NCBI GenBank assembly: GCA_014360755.1
Contig: JACIWX010000001.1
Location: 672,441 to 719,218, forward strand
Direction of reading: 5' to 3'
From: Chloroflexota bacterium
Lineage (GTDB): Bacteria > Chloroflexota > Anaerolineae > UBA2200
DNA length: 46,778 nt
The first letter of the stretch is position 1; every line of letters begins with the position of its first letter. The notes beneath the pieces are model-generated. The model was not told where the DNA came from. It saw nothing but the letters and a program-made list of their open reading frames with translations, and searched no databases. Of the stretch, positions 6,992-16,091 are shown in pieces. The position numbers and the translations under genes were made by a program.

Positions 6992-9442
6992 ATGAAAAAA
7001 GAAAAGTATAATCCGACCGTTATTGAGCCCAAATGGCAGAAGAAATGGGAAGTAGACCATCTGTATCATGCCCGGGAAGATGACCCCCGGCCCAAGTTTT
7101 ATTTTCTGACTATGCTTCCCTATACCTCGGGTGATTTGCACATCGGGCACTGGTATGCAATGGCGCCATCCGACGCCAAGGCACGCTATACGCGCATGAA
7201 AGGGTACAACGTCATGTTCCCCATCGGGTTCGATGCCTTTGGCTTGCCTGCCGAGGAAGCAGCCATCAAGCATGGAATTCATCCTTACAAATGGACGATG
7301 GCCAATATTGAGCGCATGCGCGGACAATTGAAGAGTATGGGCGCCATGTGGGACTGGGAGCGGGAAGCGATCACCTGCGACCCCAGTTACTACAAATGGA
7401 CACAATGGTTCTTCTTAAAATTCTATGAGCATGGACTGGCTTACCGTGCCATGGCTCCTGTGGACTGGTGCCCGCATTGCAATACCTCTTTGGCTCGTGA
7501 ACAGGTGTGGGGCGAAGATCGGCACTGTGAACGCTGTGGCACTCCGGTGATCAAGAAAGACCTGGAGCAGTGGTTTTTCCGCATCACCAAGTATGCCGAG
7601 GAATTGCTGGATTTCAGCAAGATTGACTGGCCTGAACGTGTGGTAACCATGCAGAAAAACTGGATTGGCCGCAGCGAAGGCGTGCGTTTTGACCTGGGGA
7701 TTAAAGGTTCGCCCAAAAAGATCCCTGTTTTCACCACGCGGCCGGATACCGTGTTTGGTATGACCTTTGCGGTGCTTTCGCCAGAGCATCCGCTGGTGGA
7801 TGAATTGACCACGCCGGAACATCGTGCAGAGGTCGAGGCGTATCAGTTCAAGGCGCGCCGCATGGCGGAGATTGACCGCCTGTCCACAGAACGAGAGCGC
7901 GATGGCGTCTTTATTGGCACTTATGCGATCAACCCCATGAATGGTGAAGAAGTCCCCTTGTACATCGCGGATTACGTACTGATGACCTACGGTACAGGCG
8001 CCATCATGGGCGTTCCCGCGCACGATGAGCGAGACTTTGATTTTGCACGGCGTTATGGCTTGCCTATACCCGTGGTAATCGCACCACCGGATTGGGATGG
8101 ACAGCCATTGAAAGCTGCCTACGTCGGGGAAGGGACAATGGTCAATTCTGGCCGCTTCAGCGGCTTGTCAAGCCGAGAAGGATGGGAAGCCATCGCCGAC
8201 GAAATGGAGCAGCGGGGCATCGGAAAACGCGAAGTGCAATACCGCCTGCATGACTGGCTGATCTCACGACAGCGTTACTGGGGTGCTCCTATCCCCATCG
8301 TCTACTGTGCAGATTGCGGCATTGTGCCTGTGCCCGAAGATCAGTTGCCTGTGCTGCTCCCTCAGGATGCCGAATTTCTACCAACCGGGGAATCTCCCCT
8401 GAAATATCATAAAGAATTTTTGCACACCACTTGTCCCTGCTGTGGCCGTCCCGCAGAACGCGAGACGGATACGATGGACACCTTTATGTGTTCCTCGTGG
8501 TACCACATGCGCTATACCAGCCCGGGATATGACAAAGGCCCGTTTGACCCAGTGCGCTACAAGTATTGGATGCCGGTGGATCAATATACCGGCGGCATTG
8601 AACATGCCACGATGCACCTCCTTTACACCCGTTTCTTCACCAAAGCCTGTCGCGATATTGGCATCGTGGATCACGATGAGCCCATGTTGCGTTTGTTCAA
8701 TCAGGGGATCATCCTGGGGGAAGACAACGAAAAAATGAGCAAGTCGCGTGGAAATGTCGTGAACCCTGATGAATATGTGCGGACTATGGGAGCTGACACG
8801 ACACGCGCTTATTTGATGTTCATCGGGCCATGGGATGCTGGTGGCCCGTGGAGCAGCCGGGGCATTGAAGGAGTACACCGTTTCTTGCACCGTGTTTGGG
8901 ATGTAGTGGTGAATCCTGCCAAACCTCCCGAAGGACAGGCTAGCCCTGAGGAGATTGCTGCCCTGCGCCGTATGACGCACAAGACGATTCGCAAAGTAAC
9001 AGACGACATGGAGGCTTTCCGCTTTAACACTGCCATCGCAGCCTTGATGGAGATGAATAACTACTTACTGAAAGCAAAGAACACGCTTGTGGTACACTCG
9101 GAAGCGTGGTCGGAAGCGGTGCGTTCCCTGATCCTCATGTTGGCTCCAATCACGCCGCATTTAGCGGAAGAGCTATGGGAGCGCATTGGTGGGCCCTACA
9201 GCGTCCATACTCAACCTTGGCCACAGTGGGATGAGGCTGCAGCGGCGGAGGAAATGGTTACTTTGGTTGTACAAGTCAACGGCAAGGTGCGCGATCGGCT
9301 GTCCGTACCGGCGGGGTTGAGCGAAGAAAAAGCACGAGAATTGGCTTTTGGCAGTGCCAAGGTGCAACGCTACATATCCGACAGGGATATCGTCAAGACC
9401 ATTTACGTTCCGGACGCGCTGATCAACATCGTCGTAAAGTAA
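6992..9442 (+). CDS. leuS: Leucyl-tRNA synthetase
   Basis: This class I synthetase charges tRNA-Leu. The chosen start is the ATG at 6992, preceded by GGAGG; the open frame runs further upstream but only through the tRNA and T-box leader. The product is 816 residues, normal for bacterial LeuRS. HIGH is at residues 50-53 (DLHIGHW) and KMSKS at 581-585. A zinc-type CPHC...HCERC pair precedes the CP1 editing domain, which shows TTRPDTVFG and the conserved Asp in PAHDERDFD. The C-terminal anticodon-binding and tail regions are present. Expression is likely controlled by the leucine T-box immediately upstream, and a clear terminator follows. Confidence 0.98.
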   Translation: MKKEKYNPTVIEPKWQKKWEVDHLYHAREDDPRPKFYFLTMLPYTSGDLHIGHWYAMAPSDAKARYTRMKGYNVMFPIGFDAFGLPAEEAAIKHGIHPYKWTMANIERMRGQLKSMGAMWDWEREAITCDPSYYKWTQWFFLKFYEHGLAYRAMAPVDWCPHCNTSLAREQVWGEDRHCERCGTPVIKKDLEQWFFRITKYAEELLDFSKIDWPERVVTMQKNWIGRSEGVRFDLGIKGSPKKIPVFTTRPDTVFGMTFAVLSPEHPLVDELTTPEHRAEVEAYQFKARRMAEIDRLSTERERDGVFIGTYAINPMNGEEVPLYIADYVLMTYGTGAIMGVPAHDERDFDFARRYGLPIPVVIAPPDWDGQPLKAAYVGEGTMVNSGRFSGLSSREGWEAIADEMEQRGIGKREVQYRLHDWLISRQRYWGAPIPIVYCADCGIVPVPEDQLPVLLPQDAEFLPTGESPLKYHKEFLHTTCPCCGRPAERETDTMDTFMCSSWYHMRYTSPGYDKGPFDPVRYKYWMPVDQYTGGIEHATMHLLYTRFFTKACRDIGIVDHDEPMLRLFNQGIILGEDNEKMSKSRGNVVNPDEYVRTMGADTTRAYLMFIGPWDAGGPWSSRGIEGVHRFLHRVWDVVVNPAKPPEGQASPEEIAALRRMTHKTIRKVTDDMEAFRFNTAIAALMEMNNYLLKAKNTLVVHSEAWSEAVRSLILMLAPITPHLAEELWERIGGPYSVHTQPWPQWDEAAAAEEMVTLVVQVNGKVRDRLSVPAGLSEEKARELAFGSAKVQRYISDRDIVKTIYVPDALINIVVK

Positions 9443-9465
9443 CGCCTTTTCTCTCTTGGTTCACA

Positions 9466-9505
9466 CCAGACGCTTTGCATTTCATGCGGGGCGTCTGGTT
9501 TTTTT
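9466..9505 (+). terminator. Rho-independent terminator after leuS
   Basis: CCAGACGC (9466-9473) pairs with GCGTCTGG (9491-9498) and is followed by seven T residues. It separates leuS from xseA. Confidence 0.9.
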
Positions 9506-9508
9506 GTT

Positions 9509-9536
9509 TTGTAATCATTGCCCAATGCAGTATAGT
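9509..9536 (+). promoter_or_regulatory. xseA promoter, probably giving a leaderless mRNA
   Basis: TTGTAA (9509-9514) and TATAGT (9531-9536) have a 16-bp spacer. The predicted +1 falls on the A of the xseA ATG at 9543, and no ribosome binding site precedes it. Confidence 0.6.
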
Positions 9537-9542
9537 TAGGCT

Positions 9543-10730
9543 ATGCAAGTGTACACCGTCAGCCAGGTTACCCAGTATGTAAAAAGCCTGTTCGACCTAG
9601 ACCCTTTGTTACAGGATCTATGGGTGGAGGGCGAAATCTCCAATTGCACGCAATCCGCGGCCGGGCACATGTACTTTACACTGAAGGATGCTCAGGCACA
9701 ATTGCGCTGTGTGCTATGGCGCTCGCAACTCTCCCGATTGGGACATGTACCGGCTAATGGTAATGCAGTCATTGTGCATGGCCGCATCTCGGTCTATGAA
9801 ATGCAAGGCAGCTATCAGCTTTATGTGGATCAGATACAGCCTCTGGGCGCCGGTGTCTTGTTCCTAGAATTCCTGGCACTCAAAGAAAAGTTGGAACGAG
9901 AAGGGCTCTTCGCTCCAGAGCGCAAGCGTCCCCTGCCCCGTTTCCCACGGCGACTGGGCATCGTTACTTCACCAGTTGGAGCCGCAATACGGGATATTTT
10001 GCATATCTTGCGGCGGCGTTATCCTCTGGCAGAGGTCATTCTAGCGCCGACGCTGGTGCAAGGAGAGGAAGCCCCGCCGCAGATTGTCGCCGCTATTGAG
10101 GCATTGAATGCTTATACCGATGTAGATGTGATCATCCTCGCGCGTGGGGGAGGGTCTCTAGAAGAGCTGTGGGCTTTCAATGACGAGCGGGTTGCTCGTG
10201 CCATATTTGCTTCCAAGATCCCGCTTATCTCTGGGATAGGGCATGAAACGGATTACACCATTGCCGATTTTGTGGCGGATGTGAGGGCTCCTACTCCTTC
10301 AGCAGCGGCGGAACTTGCTGTTCCTGACCGACAGGCTTTGCACGCCCAAATGGAGCAGTACCGTGGCATGCTTTGTCAGCGGATAGAGCAACGCCTAGCT
10401 GAGAGCAACAGAAGGCTGGAGCATGCCATGGATACCCTGCGTCGTTTTTCTCCTAGGGCTGTGGTGGATAGATGGCGGCAGAGCCTGGATGAACGCCGCC
10501 AGAGGATGTGGACAACACAATGCCATCGTCTGACAGTCTTGCGGGCACAGGTGACGGGCATTAGACTTCGCTTGCAGGCATTGAGTCCGCAATCCGTTTT
10601 GGAGCGTGGCTACGCCGTGGTATCCCGTTGTGATACTGGCGCAATAGTGAGGAGCATCACACAGGTTACACCTGGGGATGCGCTTGATGTCCGCGTCAGC
10701 GATGGTCATTTTACCAGCACTGTGGATTGA
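9543..10730 (+). CDS. xseA: Exodeoxyribonuclease VII large subunit
   Basis: This is the catalytic subunit of the nuclease that degrades single-stranded DNA to oligonucleotides. At 395 residues it is slightly short for the family (400-450). It has an N-terminal OB fold (about residues 5-100, LWVEGEISNCTQSAAGHMYFTLKD) and a central catalytic region with RRLGIVTSPVGAAIRDI, ILARGGGSLEELWAFND and PLISGIGHETDYTIADFVADVRAPTPSAAAE. A coiled C-terminal region follows, ending in VLERGYAVV. It is followed 28 bp later by xseB. Confidence 0.96.
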   Translation: MQVYTVSQVTQYVKSLFDLDPLLQDLWVEGEISNCTQSAAGHMYFTLKDAQAQLRCVLWRSQLSRLGHVPANGNAVIVHGRISVYEMQGSYQLYVDQIQPLGAGVLFLEFLALKEKLEREGLFAPERKRPLPRFPRRLGIVTSPVGAAIRDILHILRRRYPLAEVILAPTLVQGEEAPPQIVAAIEALNAYTDVDVIILARGGGSLEELWAFNDERVARAIFASKIPLISGIGHETDYTIADFVADVRAPTPSAAAELAVPDRQALHAQMEQYRGMLCQRIEQRLAESNRRLEHAMDTLRRFSPRAVVDRWRQSLDERRQRMWTTQCHRLTVLRAQVTGIRLRLQALSPQSVLERGYAVVSRCDTGAIVRSITQVTPGDALDVRVSDGHFTSTVD

Positions 10731-10758
10731 GAGTTGGTAGCGAGATAGGAGAGAGCAG

Positions 10759-11001
10759 ATGGAAGAGAAAGAAATCGCCGATTTAACCTTTGAGCAAGCG
10801 TTTCAACAGCTTGAAAAAGTGGTAGAGCAATTGGAAAAGGGTGAGTTGTCCCTGGAGCAGTCCTTGGCGTTATTCGAGAAGGGCATGCTCCTAGCCAAGC
10901 TATGCGAGAGGAAACTGGACGAAGCGGAACAAAAAGTGAGCCAACTGGTTGGTGTGAGCGAGGCGGACCCTGTGCTGCGGCCATTCCGTGTGGAAGAATA
11001 G
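10759..11001 (+). CDS. xseB: Exodeoxyribonuclease VII small subunit
   Basis: This 80-residue helical protein binds the XseA coiled coil. The core TFEQAFQQLEKVVEQLEKGELSLEQSLALFEKGM and the following LCERKLDEAEQKV are diagnostic. The start has an AGGAGAGAG ribosome binding site. It is co-transcribed with xseA (28-bp gap); the stop at 11001 is 27 bp before the -35 of the next promoter. Confidence 0.95.
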   Translation: MEEKEIADLTFEQAFQQLEKVVEQLEKGELSLEQSLALFEKGMLLAKLCERKLDEAEQKVSQLVGVSEADPVLRPFRVEE

Positions 11002-11027
11002 TTTTCTGTCATCAAGCTCCATTGTTT

Positions 11028-11056
11028 TTGCTAGAAGCGTGTCCTTGTGATATAGT
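11028..11056 (+). promoter_or_regulatory. Promoter of the threonine-degradation operon
   Basis: TTGCTA (11028-11033) and TATAGT (11051-11056) are separated by 17 bp, with a leader of about 37 nt before the ATG at 11100. Confidence 0.55.
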
Positions 11057-11099
11057 ACATCTGCGCTGCAACATAAGATTTTCTCAAAGGAGAGAGAAG

Positions 11100-12089
11100 A
11101 TGGCTCTAAAGGCATTTACAGGAAAAAGCCCCAGGATCCTCGTTACTGGTGCCGTTGGGCAGATTGGTTCTGAACTAACCCCGGCATTGCGGCAGCGCTA
11201 CGGCGCAGAGAACGTCGTAGCCGCTGGCCACAAGAAACCTCCTAGCCCCGAACTTCGCGATGGCGGGCCCTTTGAGTTCATCGATGTAACCCGACGGGAA
11301 ACGATCGAAGCAGTTGTGGAAAAGTACAATATTGATACGATTTACCACCTGGCTGCTATCCTTTCCGCTGCAGGAGAGAAAAATCCTCAACTGGCTTGGG
11401 ATGTGAACATCAATGGGCTGTACAACGTCTTGGAAGTAGCGCGAGAGCGCAAACTAGCACGTGTTTTTTGCCCTAGTTCCATTGCTGCATTCGGCCCAGA
11501 AACCCCACGGGATAATACCCCGCAAGAAACAGTCCTGCGTCCTCGCACGATGTATGGTGTGACCAAGGTCACTGGCGAATTGTTGTGTGACTATTACTTC
11601 TATCGTTTTGGGGTGGATGTGCGAGGCGTTCGCTATCCGGGCATCATTAGTAGCGAGACGCCACCGGGTGGCGGCACCACAGACTATGCAGTGGAGATCT
11701 TTTACGAGGCGATCAAGCACAAGCGCTACAATTGCTTCTTGAGGGAAGACACCGTGTTGCCGATGATGTACATGCCAGATTGTATCAAAGCCACTATCCA
11801 ATTGATGGAAGCAGATCTTTCCCGACTGACTCGCCATTCCGATTACAACCTGGCTGCGTTCAGTTTCTCACCAGCAGAGTTGGTGGCGGAAATCAAGAAG
11901 CATATCCCTGACCTGGCTTGCACCTACAACCCTGATTTCCGCCAGCAGATTGCCGATTCCTGGCCACGGAGTATTGATGACAGTGCGGCGCGCAGGGATT
12001 GGGGTTGGAAGCCAGATTATGACCTGGCGTCCATGGTGGCAGATATGCTGGAGAAGTTGGGCAAGAAGCACGCGGAGGGAAAGCTCTAA
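11100..12089 (+). CDS. SDR-type NAD-dependent L-threonine 3-dehydrogenase
   Basis: Predicted to oxidise L-threonine to 2-amino-3-ketobutyrate with NAD+. The start is the ATG after AAAGGAGAGAGAAG; the longer open frame upstream overlaps xseB and is rejected. The 329 residues form an extended-SDR fold: GAVGQIG (NAD binding, near residue 20), the YGVTK catalytic pair, and the GGGTTDYAVEIFYEA segment typical of the epimerase-like TDH family. The adjacent kbl gene, which uses the product, strongly supports this over a nucleotide-sugar epimerase. Confidence 0.88.
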   Translation: MALKAFTGKSPRILVTGAVGQIGSELTPALRQRYGAENVVAAGHKKPPSPELRDGGPFEFIDVTRRETIEAVVEKYNIDTIYHLAAILSAAGEKNPQLAWDVNINGLYNVLEVARERKLARVFCPSSIAAFGPETPRDNTPQETVLRPRTMYGVTKVTGELLCDYYFYRFGVDVRGVRYPGIISSETPPGGGTTDYAVEIFYEAIKHKRYNCFLREDTVLPMMYMPDCIKATIQLMEADLSRLTRHSDYNLAAFSFSPAELVAEIKKHIPDLACTYNPDFRQQIADSWPRSIDDSAARRDWGWKPDYDLASMVADMLEKLGKKHAEGKL

Positions 12090-12153
12090 AACATATTGCG
12101 TAAAACGTGATGTGTGAAAGGTGCGCGGAGACTTTTGAACAAGGAGGAAAAAG

Positions 12154-13338
12154 ATGGAGAAAGACAAACTGGCTTTTATTGATGAGGACATAGCCAGCCT
12201 GAAGGAGCAAGGGCTGTTTATCCATATCCGCACCATTGAAAGTGCTCAGGGCCCTTGGATCATTGTGGATGGCAAGCGGGTGCTCAATTTCTGCTCCAAT
12301 AACTATTTAGGCTTGGCTAACGACCCGCGGATGAAAGAGGCGGCCAAAAAGGCAATCGACCAATTTGGCGTGGGCCCGGCTGCCGTGCGTTCCATTGCAG
12401 GCACGCTCAGCCTGCACCTGGAATTCGAGCGGCGTATCGCAGCCTTTAAGGGTGTGGAGGACGCTCTGTATGTGCAGTCGGGCTTCTGTGCTAACCAAGC
12501 CGCGATCCCACCTTTGGTGGGCAAGGAAGATGTTGTGTTCTCGGATAGGCTGAATCATGCTTCCATCATTGATGGCTGCCGGCTGTCGGGTGCCAAGATC
12601 ATCGTCTACGAGCACTGTGATGCCGCCGATGCGGAACGCGTCATCAAGGAGAACCTGCCCAATTACCGGCGTGGCATGCTCATCACCGATGGGGTATTCA
12701 GCATGGATGGGGATATCGCCCCTCTGGATAAGCTGTACGAAATCGCCGAGCGCTATGGCGTGTTGACGATGGTGGATGATGCCCATGGCGAAGGCGTATT
12801 GGGCCGAGGAGGCCGGGGCATCGTGGACCATTTTGGCTTGCATGGAAAGTTCGATGTGGAAATCGGTACCTTGTCCAAGGCTTTTGGTGTGGTTGGCGGT
12901 GTCATCGCAGGGAAGCGCAAGATCGTAGACTATCTGCGGCAAAAGGCGCGGCCCTTCCTCTTCTCCAGTGCCGTAACTGCTGCGGACACTGCTGCCTGTC
13001 TCGCTGCGGTGGATATCCTGGAATCCTCCACTGAGTTGGTAGATCGTCTGTGGGAGAATACGCGCTACTTCAAAGCAGAGGTCAAGCGCCTAGGCTTTGA
13101 CACGGGCAACAGCGTGACGCCCATCACACCCATCATGCTCGGCGAAGCACCGTTAGCCAAAGAGTTCTCGAAGAGGCTATTTGATTACAACGTTTTTGCC
13201 ATGGCCATTGGCTACCCTACCGTGCCGCGTGGCAAAGCGCGCATCCGCGTGATGATCTCTGCTTCGCACAGCAAGGATGACCTGGATCAAGGACTAGAGG
13301 CTTTCGCCAAAGTAGGCAAGGAACTGGGAGTTATCTAG
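12154..13338 (+). CDS. kbl: Glycine C-acetyltransferase (2-amino-3-ketobutyrate CoA ligase)
   Basis: This PLP enzyme of the alpha-oxoamine synthase family (394 residues) cleaves 2-amino-3-ketobutyrate with CoA to glycine and acetyl-CoA. It has [12 protein letters not shown] near residue 50, the [10 protein letters not shown] region, [10 protein letters not shown] (cofactor Asp/His) and the PLP lysine in [12 protein letters not shown]. It lies 64 bp after the dehydrogenase and is preceded by AAGGAGG. Together they make a two-step threonine-to-glycine pathway. Close relatives include 8-amino-7-oxononanoate synthase, but the neighbour favours Kbl. Confidence 0.94.
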   Translation: MEKDKLAFIDEDIASLKEQGLFIHIRTIESAQGPWIIVDGKRVLNFCSNNYLGLANDPRMKEAAKKAIDQFGVGPAAVRSIAGTLSLHLEFERRIAAFKGVEDALYVQSGFCANQAAIPPLVGKEDVVFSDRLNHASIIDGCRLSGAKIIVYEHCDAADAERVIKENLPNYRRGMLITDGVFSMDGDIAPLDKLYEIAERYGVLTMVDDAHGEGVLGRGGRGIVDHFGLHGKFDVEIGTLSKAFGVVGGVIAGKRKIVDYLRQKARPFLFSSAVTAADTAACLAAVDILESSTELVDRLWENTRYFKAEVKRLGFDTGNSVTPITPIMLGEAPLAKEFSKRLFDYNVFAMAIGYPTVPRGKARIRVMISASHSKDDLDQGLEAFAKVGKELGVI

Positions 13339-13426
13339 CAATATCTCACGAAAGCGGATCCCACGCCGCCCAATATCGGACAGGGGAACCTGTTCTGTTT
13401 GTGTTGCCAGGAACTAGGGGGCAATG

Positions 13427-13462
13427 GACAAGGATGCACAGGAAGTCCTGTGCATCCTTGTC
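13427..13462. terminator. Long hairpin between convergent kbl and pfk genes
   Basis: A perfect 17-bp inverted repeat (13427-13443 / 13446-13462; arms begin GACAAGGATG and end CATCCTTGTC) with only two bases between the arms. T-tracts are weak on both sides. It could act as a bidirectional terminator. Confidence 0.6.
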
Positions 13463-13465
13463 TTG

Positions 13466-14668
13466 CTAGACGAAATATTTGGTCAGGCGCACATATTTTG
13501 GCTGCAATTCGCCGATCAGTGGCCGGGCATAGGCGAAAAAGGCTTCAGTCGGGTAATTCCCTGCCTCGTTCATGAATTCCGGAGGCAGCATCCGCTCCCG
13601 ATTGGCAATGTCGCCCAGACTGGCGACGCCCAGCGAACAATGATATTCCGGGCCTGGGTCGCGGATCAATGTGATCATCCCCTCCATGCGGCCGGCGATG
13701 GCCTCTTTAACTGCCTGCCTTCCTACACGGTAGGCTTCTTCCAGGTCAATCGGTGAGGCACAAACCATCAGGGAGCGTTGGATATAGTTCGGCTTATCCA
13801 GGCGTACCTTCAGCCCCAATCGCCCGGTAAGCAAGGTCGCTACAAAGTCGCTCACGCCGCCTTTCATGCGGTGTCCGAAAGCGTCAACCTCCTTGGGCGC
13901 GTATTCCTCCCCCAATGTTTTGCCTGGTGCTTCCTGAGCTCCCTCGCTCATGGCAATGACGACGTGCTCCCGTTCCTCATAGCAGCGTTTCACATCCTCC
14001 ACAAGCTGCTCCACGCTGACTGGCCGCTCAGGGACATAGACCAGGTGGGGGGCATCCCCTTCCTCTTCCCTAGCCAGTGCGGCTGCTGCAGTGAGCCATC
14101 CCGCGTTGCGGCCCATAATCTCGACAATTTTCACCGGGCTTTCTGGCCCCATCGCTTCCGTGTCCCGGCCTGTATCGCGAACTGCCATGGCGACAAAACG
14201 CGCCGCACTCGGATAGCCCGGGCAGTGGTCCGTAGCCCACAGATCGTTGTCAACGGTCTTGGGTACACCGATTACGTGCAGTTCGTAGCCCGCATCGGCA
14301 GCCAGCTTGTATAGTTGCCAACTCGTGTCCGCCGAATCATTGCCACCGATGTAATGCAGGTAACGGATGTTGCGTTTCTTGAGCACTTCTAAAATGCGCT
14401 CATAATCCTTGGGCGTGACCTTGTAACGTACAGTTCCTAGCGCTGCACCAGGCGTGTGTCGTAAACCTTCGATAACTTCGGAGGATTGTCGCCGTAAGTC
14501 GATGAACTGATCCTGCAGCAAGCCCCGGATACCTCGATACATGCCATAGATTTCGCCGATCTCATCATGAGCCATTGCCTCCTGGATCACGCCGCACAGG
14601 CTGCTGTTAATGGCCACCGTCGGCCCGCCTGATTGGCCAACGGCGAGATTCCCCTTTGCTTTGCTCAT
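13466..14668 (-). CDS. 6-phosphofructokinase, probably pyrophosphate-dependent
   Basis: This enzyme phosphorylates fructose 6-phosphate in glycolysis; a PPi enzyme would work reversibly. The protein is 400 residues with an AAGGAGGG ribosome binding site. GQSGGPTVAINSSL (residues 11-24), GGNDS (108-112), PKTVDND (136-142) and the IMGRNAGW substrate loop are visible. At the phosphoryl-donor positions the sequence has Asp (GGND, not GGDG) and Lys (PKT, not PGT). In this superfamily that pattern marks PPi rather than ATP use. The Asn replacing the first GGD aspartate is a further departure from E. coli PfkA. Confidence 0.9.
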   Translation of the reverse strand: MSKAKGNLAVGQSGGPTVAINSSLCGVIQEAMAHDEIGEIYGMYRGIRGLLQDQFIDLRRQSSEVIEGLRHTPGAALGTVRYKVTPKDYERILEVLKKRNIRYLHYIGGNDSADTSWQLYKLAADAGYELHVIGVPKTVDNDLWATDHCPGYPSAARFVAMAVRDTGRDTEAMGPESPVKIVEIMGRNAGWLTAAAALAREEEGDAPHLVYVPERPVSVEQLVEDVKRCYEEREHVVIAMSEGAQEAPGKTLGEEYAPKEVDAFGHRMKGGVSDFVATLLTGRLGLKVRLDKPNYIQRSLMVCASPIDLEEAYRVGRQAVKEAIAGRMEGMITLIRDPGPEYHCSLGVASLGDIANRERMLPPEFMNEAGNYPTEAFFAYARPLIGELQPKYVRLTKYFV

Positions 14669-14738
14669 TTTCCCTCCTTACCTTCCTTCTCCGAGATACT
14701 GACTTGGGCATATCCGCAATGGCAACAGCAGTAAACAA

Positions 14739-14767
14739 ATTGTAACATGGACAACGTGAGCAGGCAA
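14739..14767 (-). promoter_or_regulatory. Candidate pfk promoter
   Basis: On the minus strand, TTGCCT (14762-14767) and TACAAT (14739-14744) have a 17-bp spacer, about 70 bp upstream of the pfk start. Confidence 0.45.
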
Positions 14768-14794
14768 ACACTATGCAAAGAGGGTGTGGCTGAA

Positions 14795-14823
14795 TTGACT
14801 CCGTGACAAAATAGATATATCAT
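14795..14823 (+). promoter_or_regulatory. Promoter for the ftsB-like operon
   Basis: TTGACT (14795-14800) and TATCAT (14818-14823) are separated by 17 bp, 66 bp before the ATG at 14889. Confidence 0.6.
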
Positions 14824-14888
14824 TACGCATAAGAGTTGTAAAGCGAATTGCAGTCTCTGCAAAGGCGGTACAACCAGGGGTATGGACA

Positions 14889-15305
14889 ATGAGGAATAGG
14901 AAACAACGCCTGCCAAATCCACCTGCTGATATCATGACTGTGCTCGCTGCCATAGCCACTGTTTTCTTCCTCCTCGCATTCGGTGGGAAGGCTGTGGAGG
15001 CTTATCGCGTCCAGCGCTACAATGCCATGCTGGATGCAGAACTCGCTGCATTACAGGAAGAACACGAAAGCCTTAAAGCGCGTCTTAAATATGTGCAAAC
15101 ACCAGCATACATAGAACAAGTCGCGCGTGAGCAGTACAAATGGGTCAAACCCGGTGAAAACCTGGTCATCCCTATTTTCCAACACCGCCCTGTAGCCCCC
15201 ACACCCCCGACTACCATAACGCCATCCGCGATACCCGCCACTTCATCCTCTCCCTACTCTTCCTATTGGCCGGAGTGGTTCAATTTGCTGAAAGGGAAGC
15301 GGTAA
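14889..15305 (+). CDS. FtsB/DivIC-like septum formation initiator
   Basis: A 138-residue bitopic cell-division protein. It has a cytoplasmic basic start (MRNRKQR), one membrane helix (about 16-36), a short extracytoplasmic coiled coil (38-70, rich in AELAALQEEHESLKAR) and then the family motif TPAYIEQVAREQYKWVKPGE. A Pro/Thr/Ser-rich tail of about 45 residues follows. FtsB/DivIC bridges FtsL and FtsQ/DivIB at the septum. It is 7 bp upstream of the lipoprotein gene and leads a three-gene operon. Confidence 0.88.
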   Translation: MRNRKQRLPNPPADIMTVLAAIATVFFLLAFGGKAVEAYRVQRYNAMLDAELAALQEEHESLKARLKYVQTPAYIEQVAREQYKWVKPGENLVIPIFQHRPVAPTPPTTITPSAIPATSSSPYSSYWPEWFNLLKGKR

Positions 15306-15312
15306 AGGGGCT

Positions 15313-16086
15313 ATGGGAGTTCCAAGTCACCGGTCCCAACTGGATTGGGCCCAGGCATGGTTGGGGTTCTTTTTATGTGTGCTGGCTGTGTTGACAGGCT
15401 GTGGGATGCTACGCTTCCCAGGACAAACGCCTGGACCGTTTGAAACCAATCCAGCGGAATTAGTCTCTATGCCTACGTTGGCACCTGCGCTCCTCACACC
15501 TGCGCCCACCAATACCCCCGCGCCTGTTTCTGCACCCTTATCTTCGCCAACTCCTACTTTTGGTTTACCGTTGCCAGAACCCACCTGCCTTGCTACTCCG
15601 ATGTGGGGACTGGGGGACGTGTGGCGCAATGAAGCGGTGCGCACACGGCTAGGTTGTCCAACAGGGGAGCAAATCGGCGTACAAGGTGAGGAAATCCATT
15701 TCCAAAATGGCTATATGATTTGGCGCCCAGACGCTGGGTTGATTTACGTCCTTTTCGAAAGGATGCAGCCTGAGGGCTGGGGAGCATTTGTGGATACCTT
15801 TCAGCCTTCTGATCCTGAGGTTTCCCCGACTGTGGTTGAGCCAACGCCTATGCCAGGCGGCCCGCTCTATGTCCAGCCACCAGGGAGGTTTGGCAAACTT
15901 TGGCGCGAGAATGCTTGGCTGCGTGAAAAGTTGGGGTGGGCAGTAATCCCGAACCCAAAAGATCAAAACTCCCCTGTTTTCCGTTTCAATGGGGCGTTGC
16001 AGGATTTTGAACGCGGCGTTTTGTTCTGGGATGGCGTCATCTGTTTTGTGCTGCGGACCGATGACATGTCCTGGGACATGTATTAA
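15313..16086 (+). CDS. Lipoprotein with duplicated LGFP-like module
   Basis: A 257-residue predicted lipoprotein whose N-terminal membrane segment ends in the lipobox LTGC (Cys30). A Pro/Thr-rich linker (about 40-90) follows. Two related modules start around residues 97 and 190: each has GxxW-R-x-N/E then LGxx and an F/H-x-N/G-G stretch ending in a hydrophobic strand (GDVWRNEAVRTRLGCP versus GKLWRENAWLREKLGWA). They resemble the LGFP-type repeats of some cell-wall proteins. It may be a surface anchor or envelope structural protein; no enzymatic motif is seen. It lies between the FtsB-like gene and the DUF2723 protein. Confidence 0.7.
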   Translation: MGVPSHRSQLDWAQAWLGFFLCVLAVLTGCGMLRFPGQTPGPFETNPAELVSMPTLAPALLTPAPTNTPAPVSAPLSSPTPTFGLPLPEPTCLATPMWGLGDVWRNEAVRTRLGCPTGEQIGVQGEEIHFQNGYMIWRPDAGLIYVLFERMQPEGWGAFVDTFQPSDPEVSPTVVEPTPMPGGPLYVQPPGRFGKLWRENAWLREKLGWAVIPNPKDQNSPVFRFNGALQDFERGVLFWDGVICFVLRTDDMSWDMY

Positions 16087-16091
16087 GGGAG

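Noticed and set aside
7415..8023. Long minus-strand open frames opposite leuS and other large genes
   Set aside because: They are antisense shadows of well-supported genes and have no conserved motifs or start signals.
10902..11099. Upstream extension of the threonine dehydrogenase
   Set aside because: It overlaps xseB. The ATG at 11100 has a strong ribosome binding site and starts just before the NAD-binding strand.
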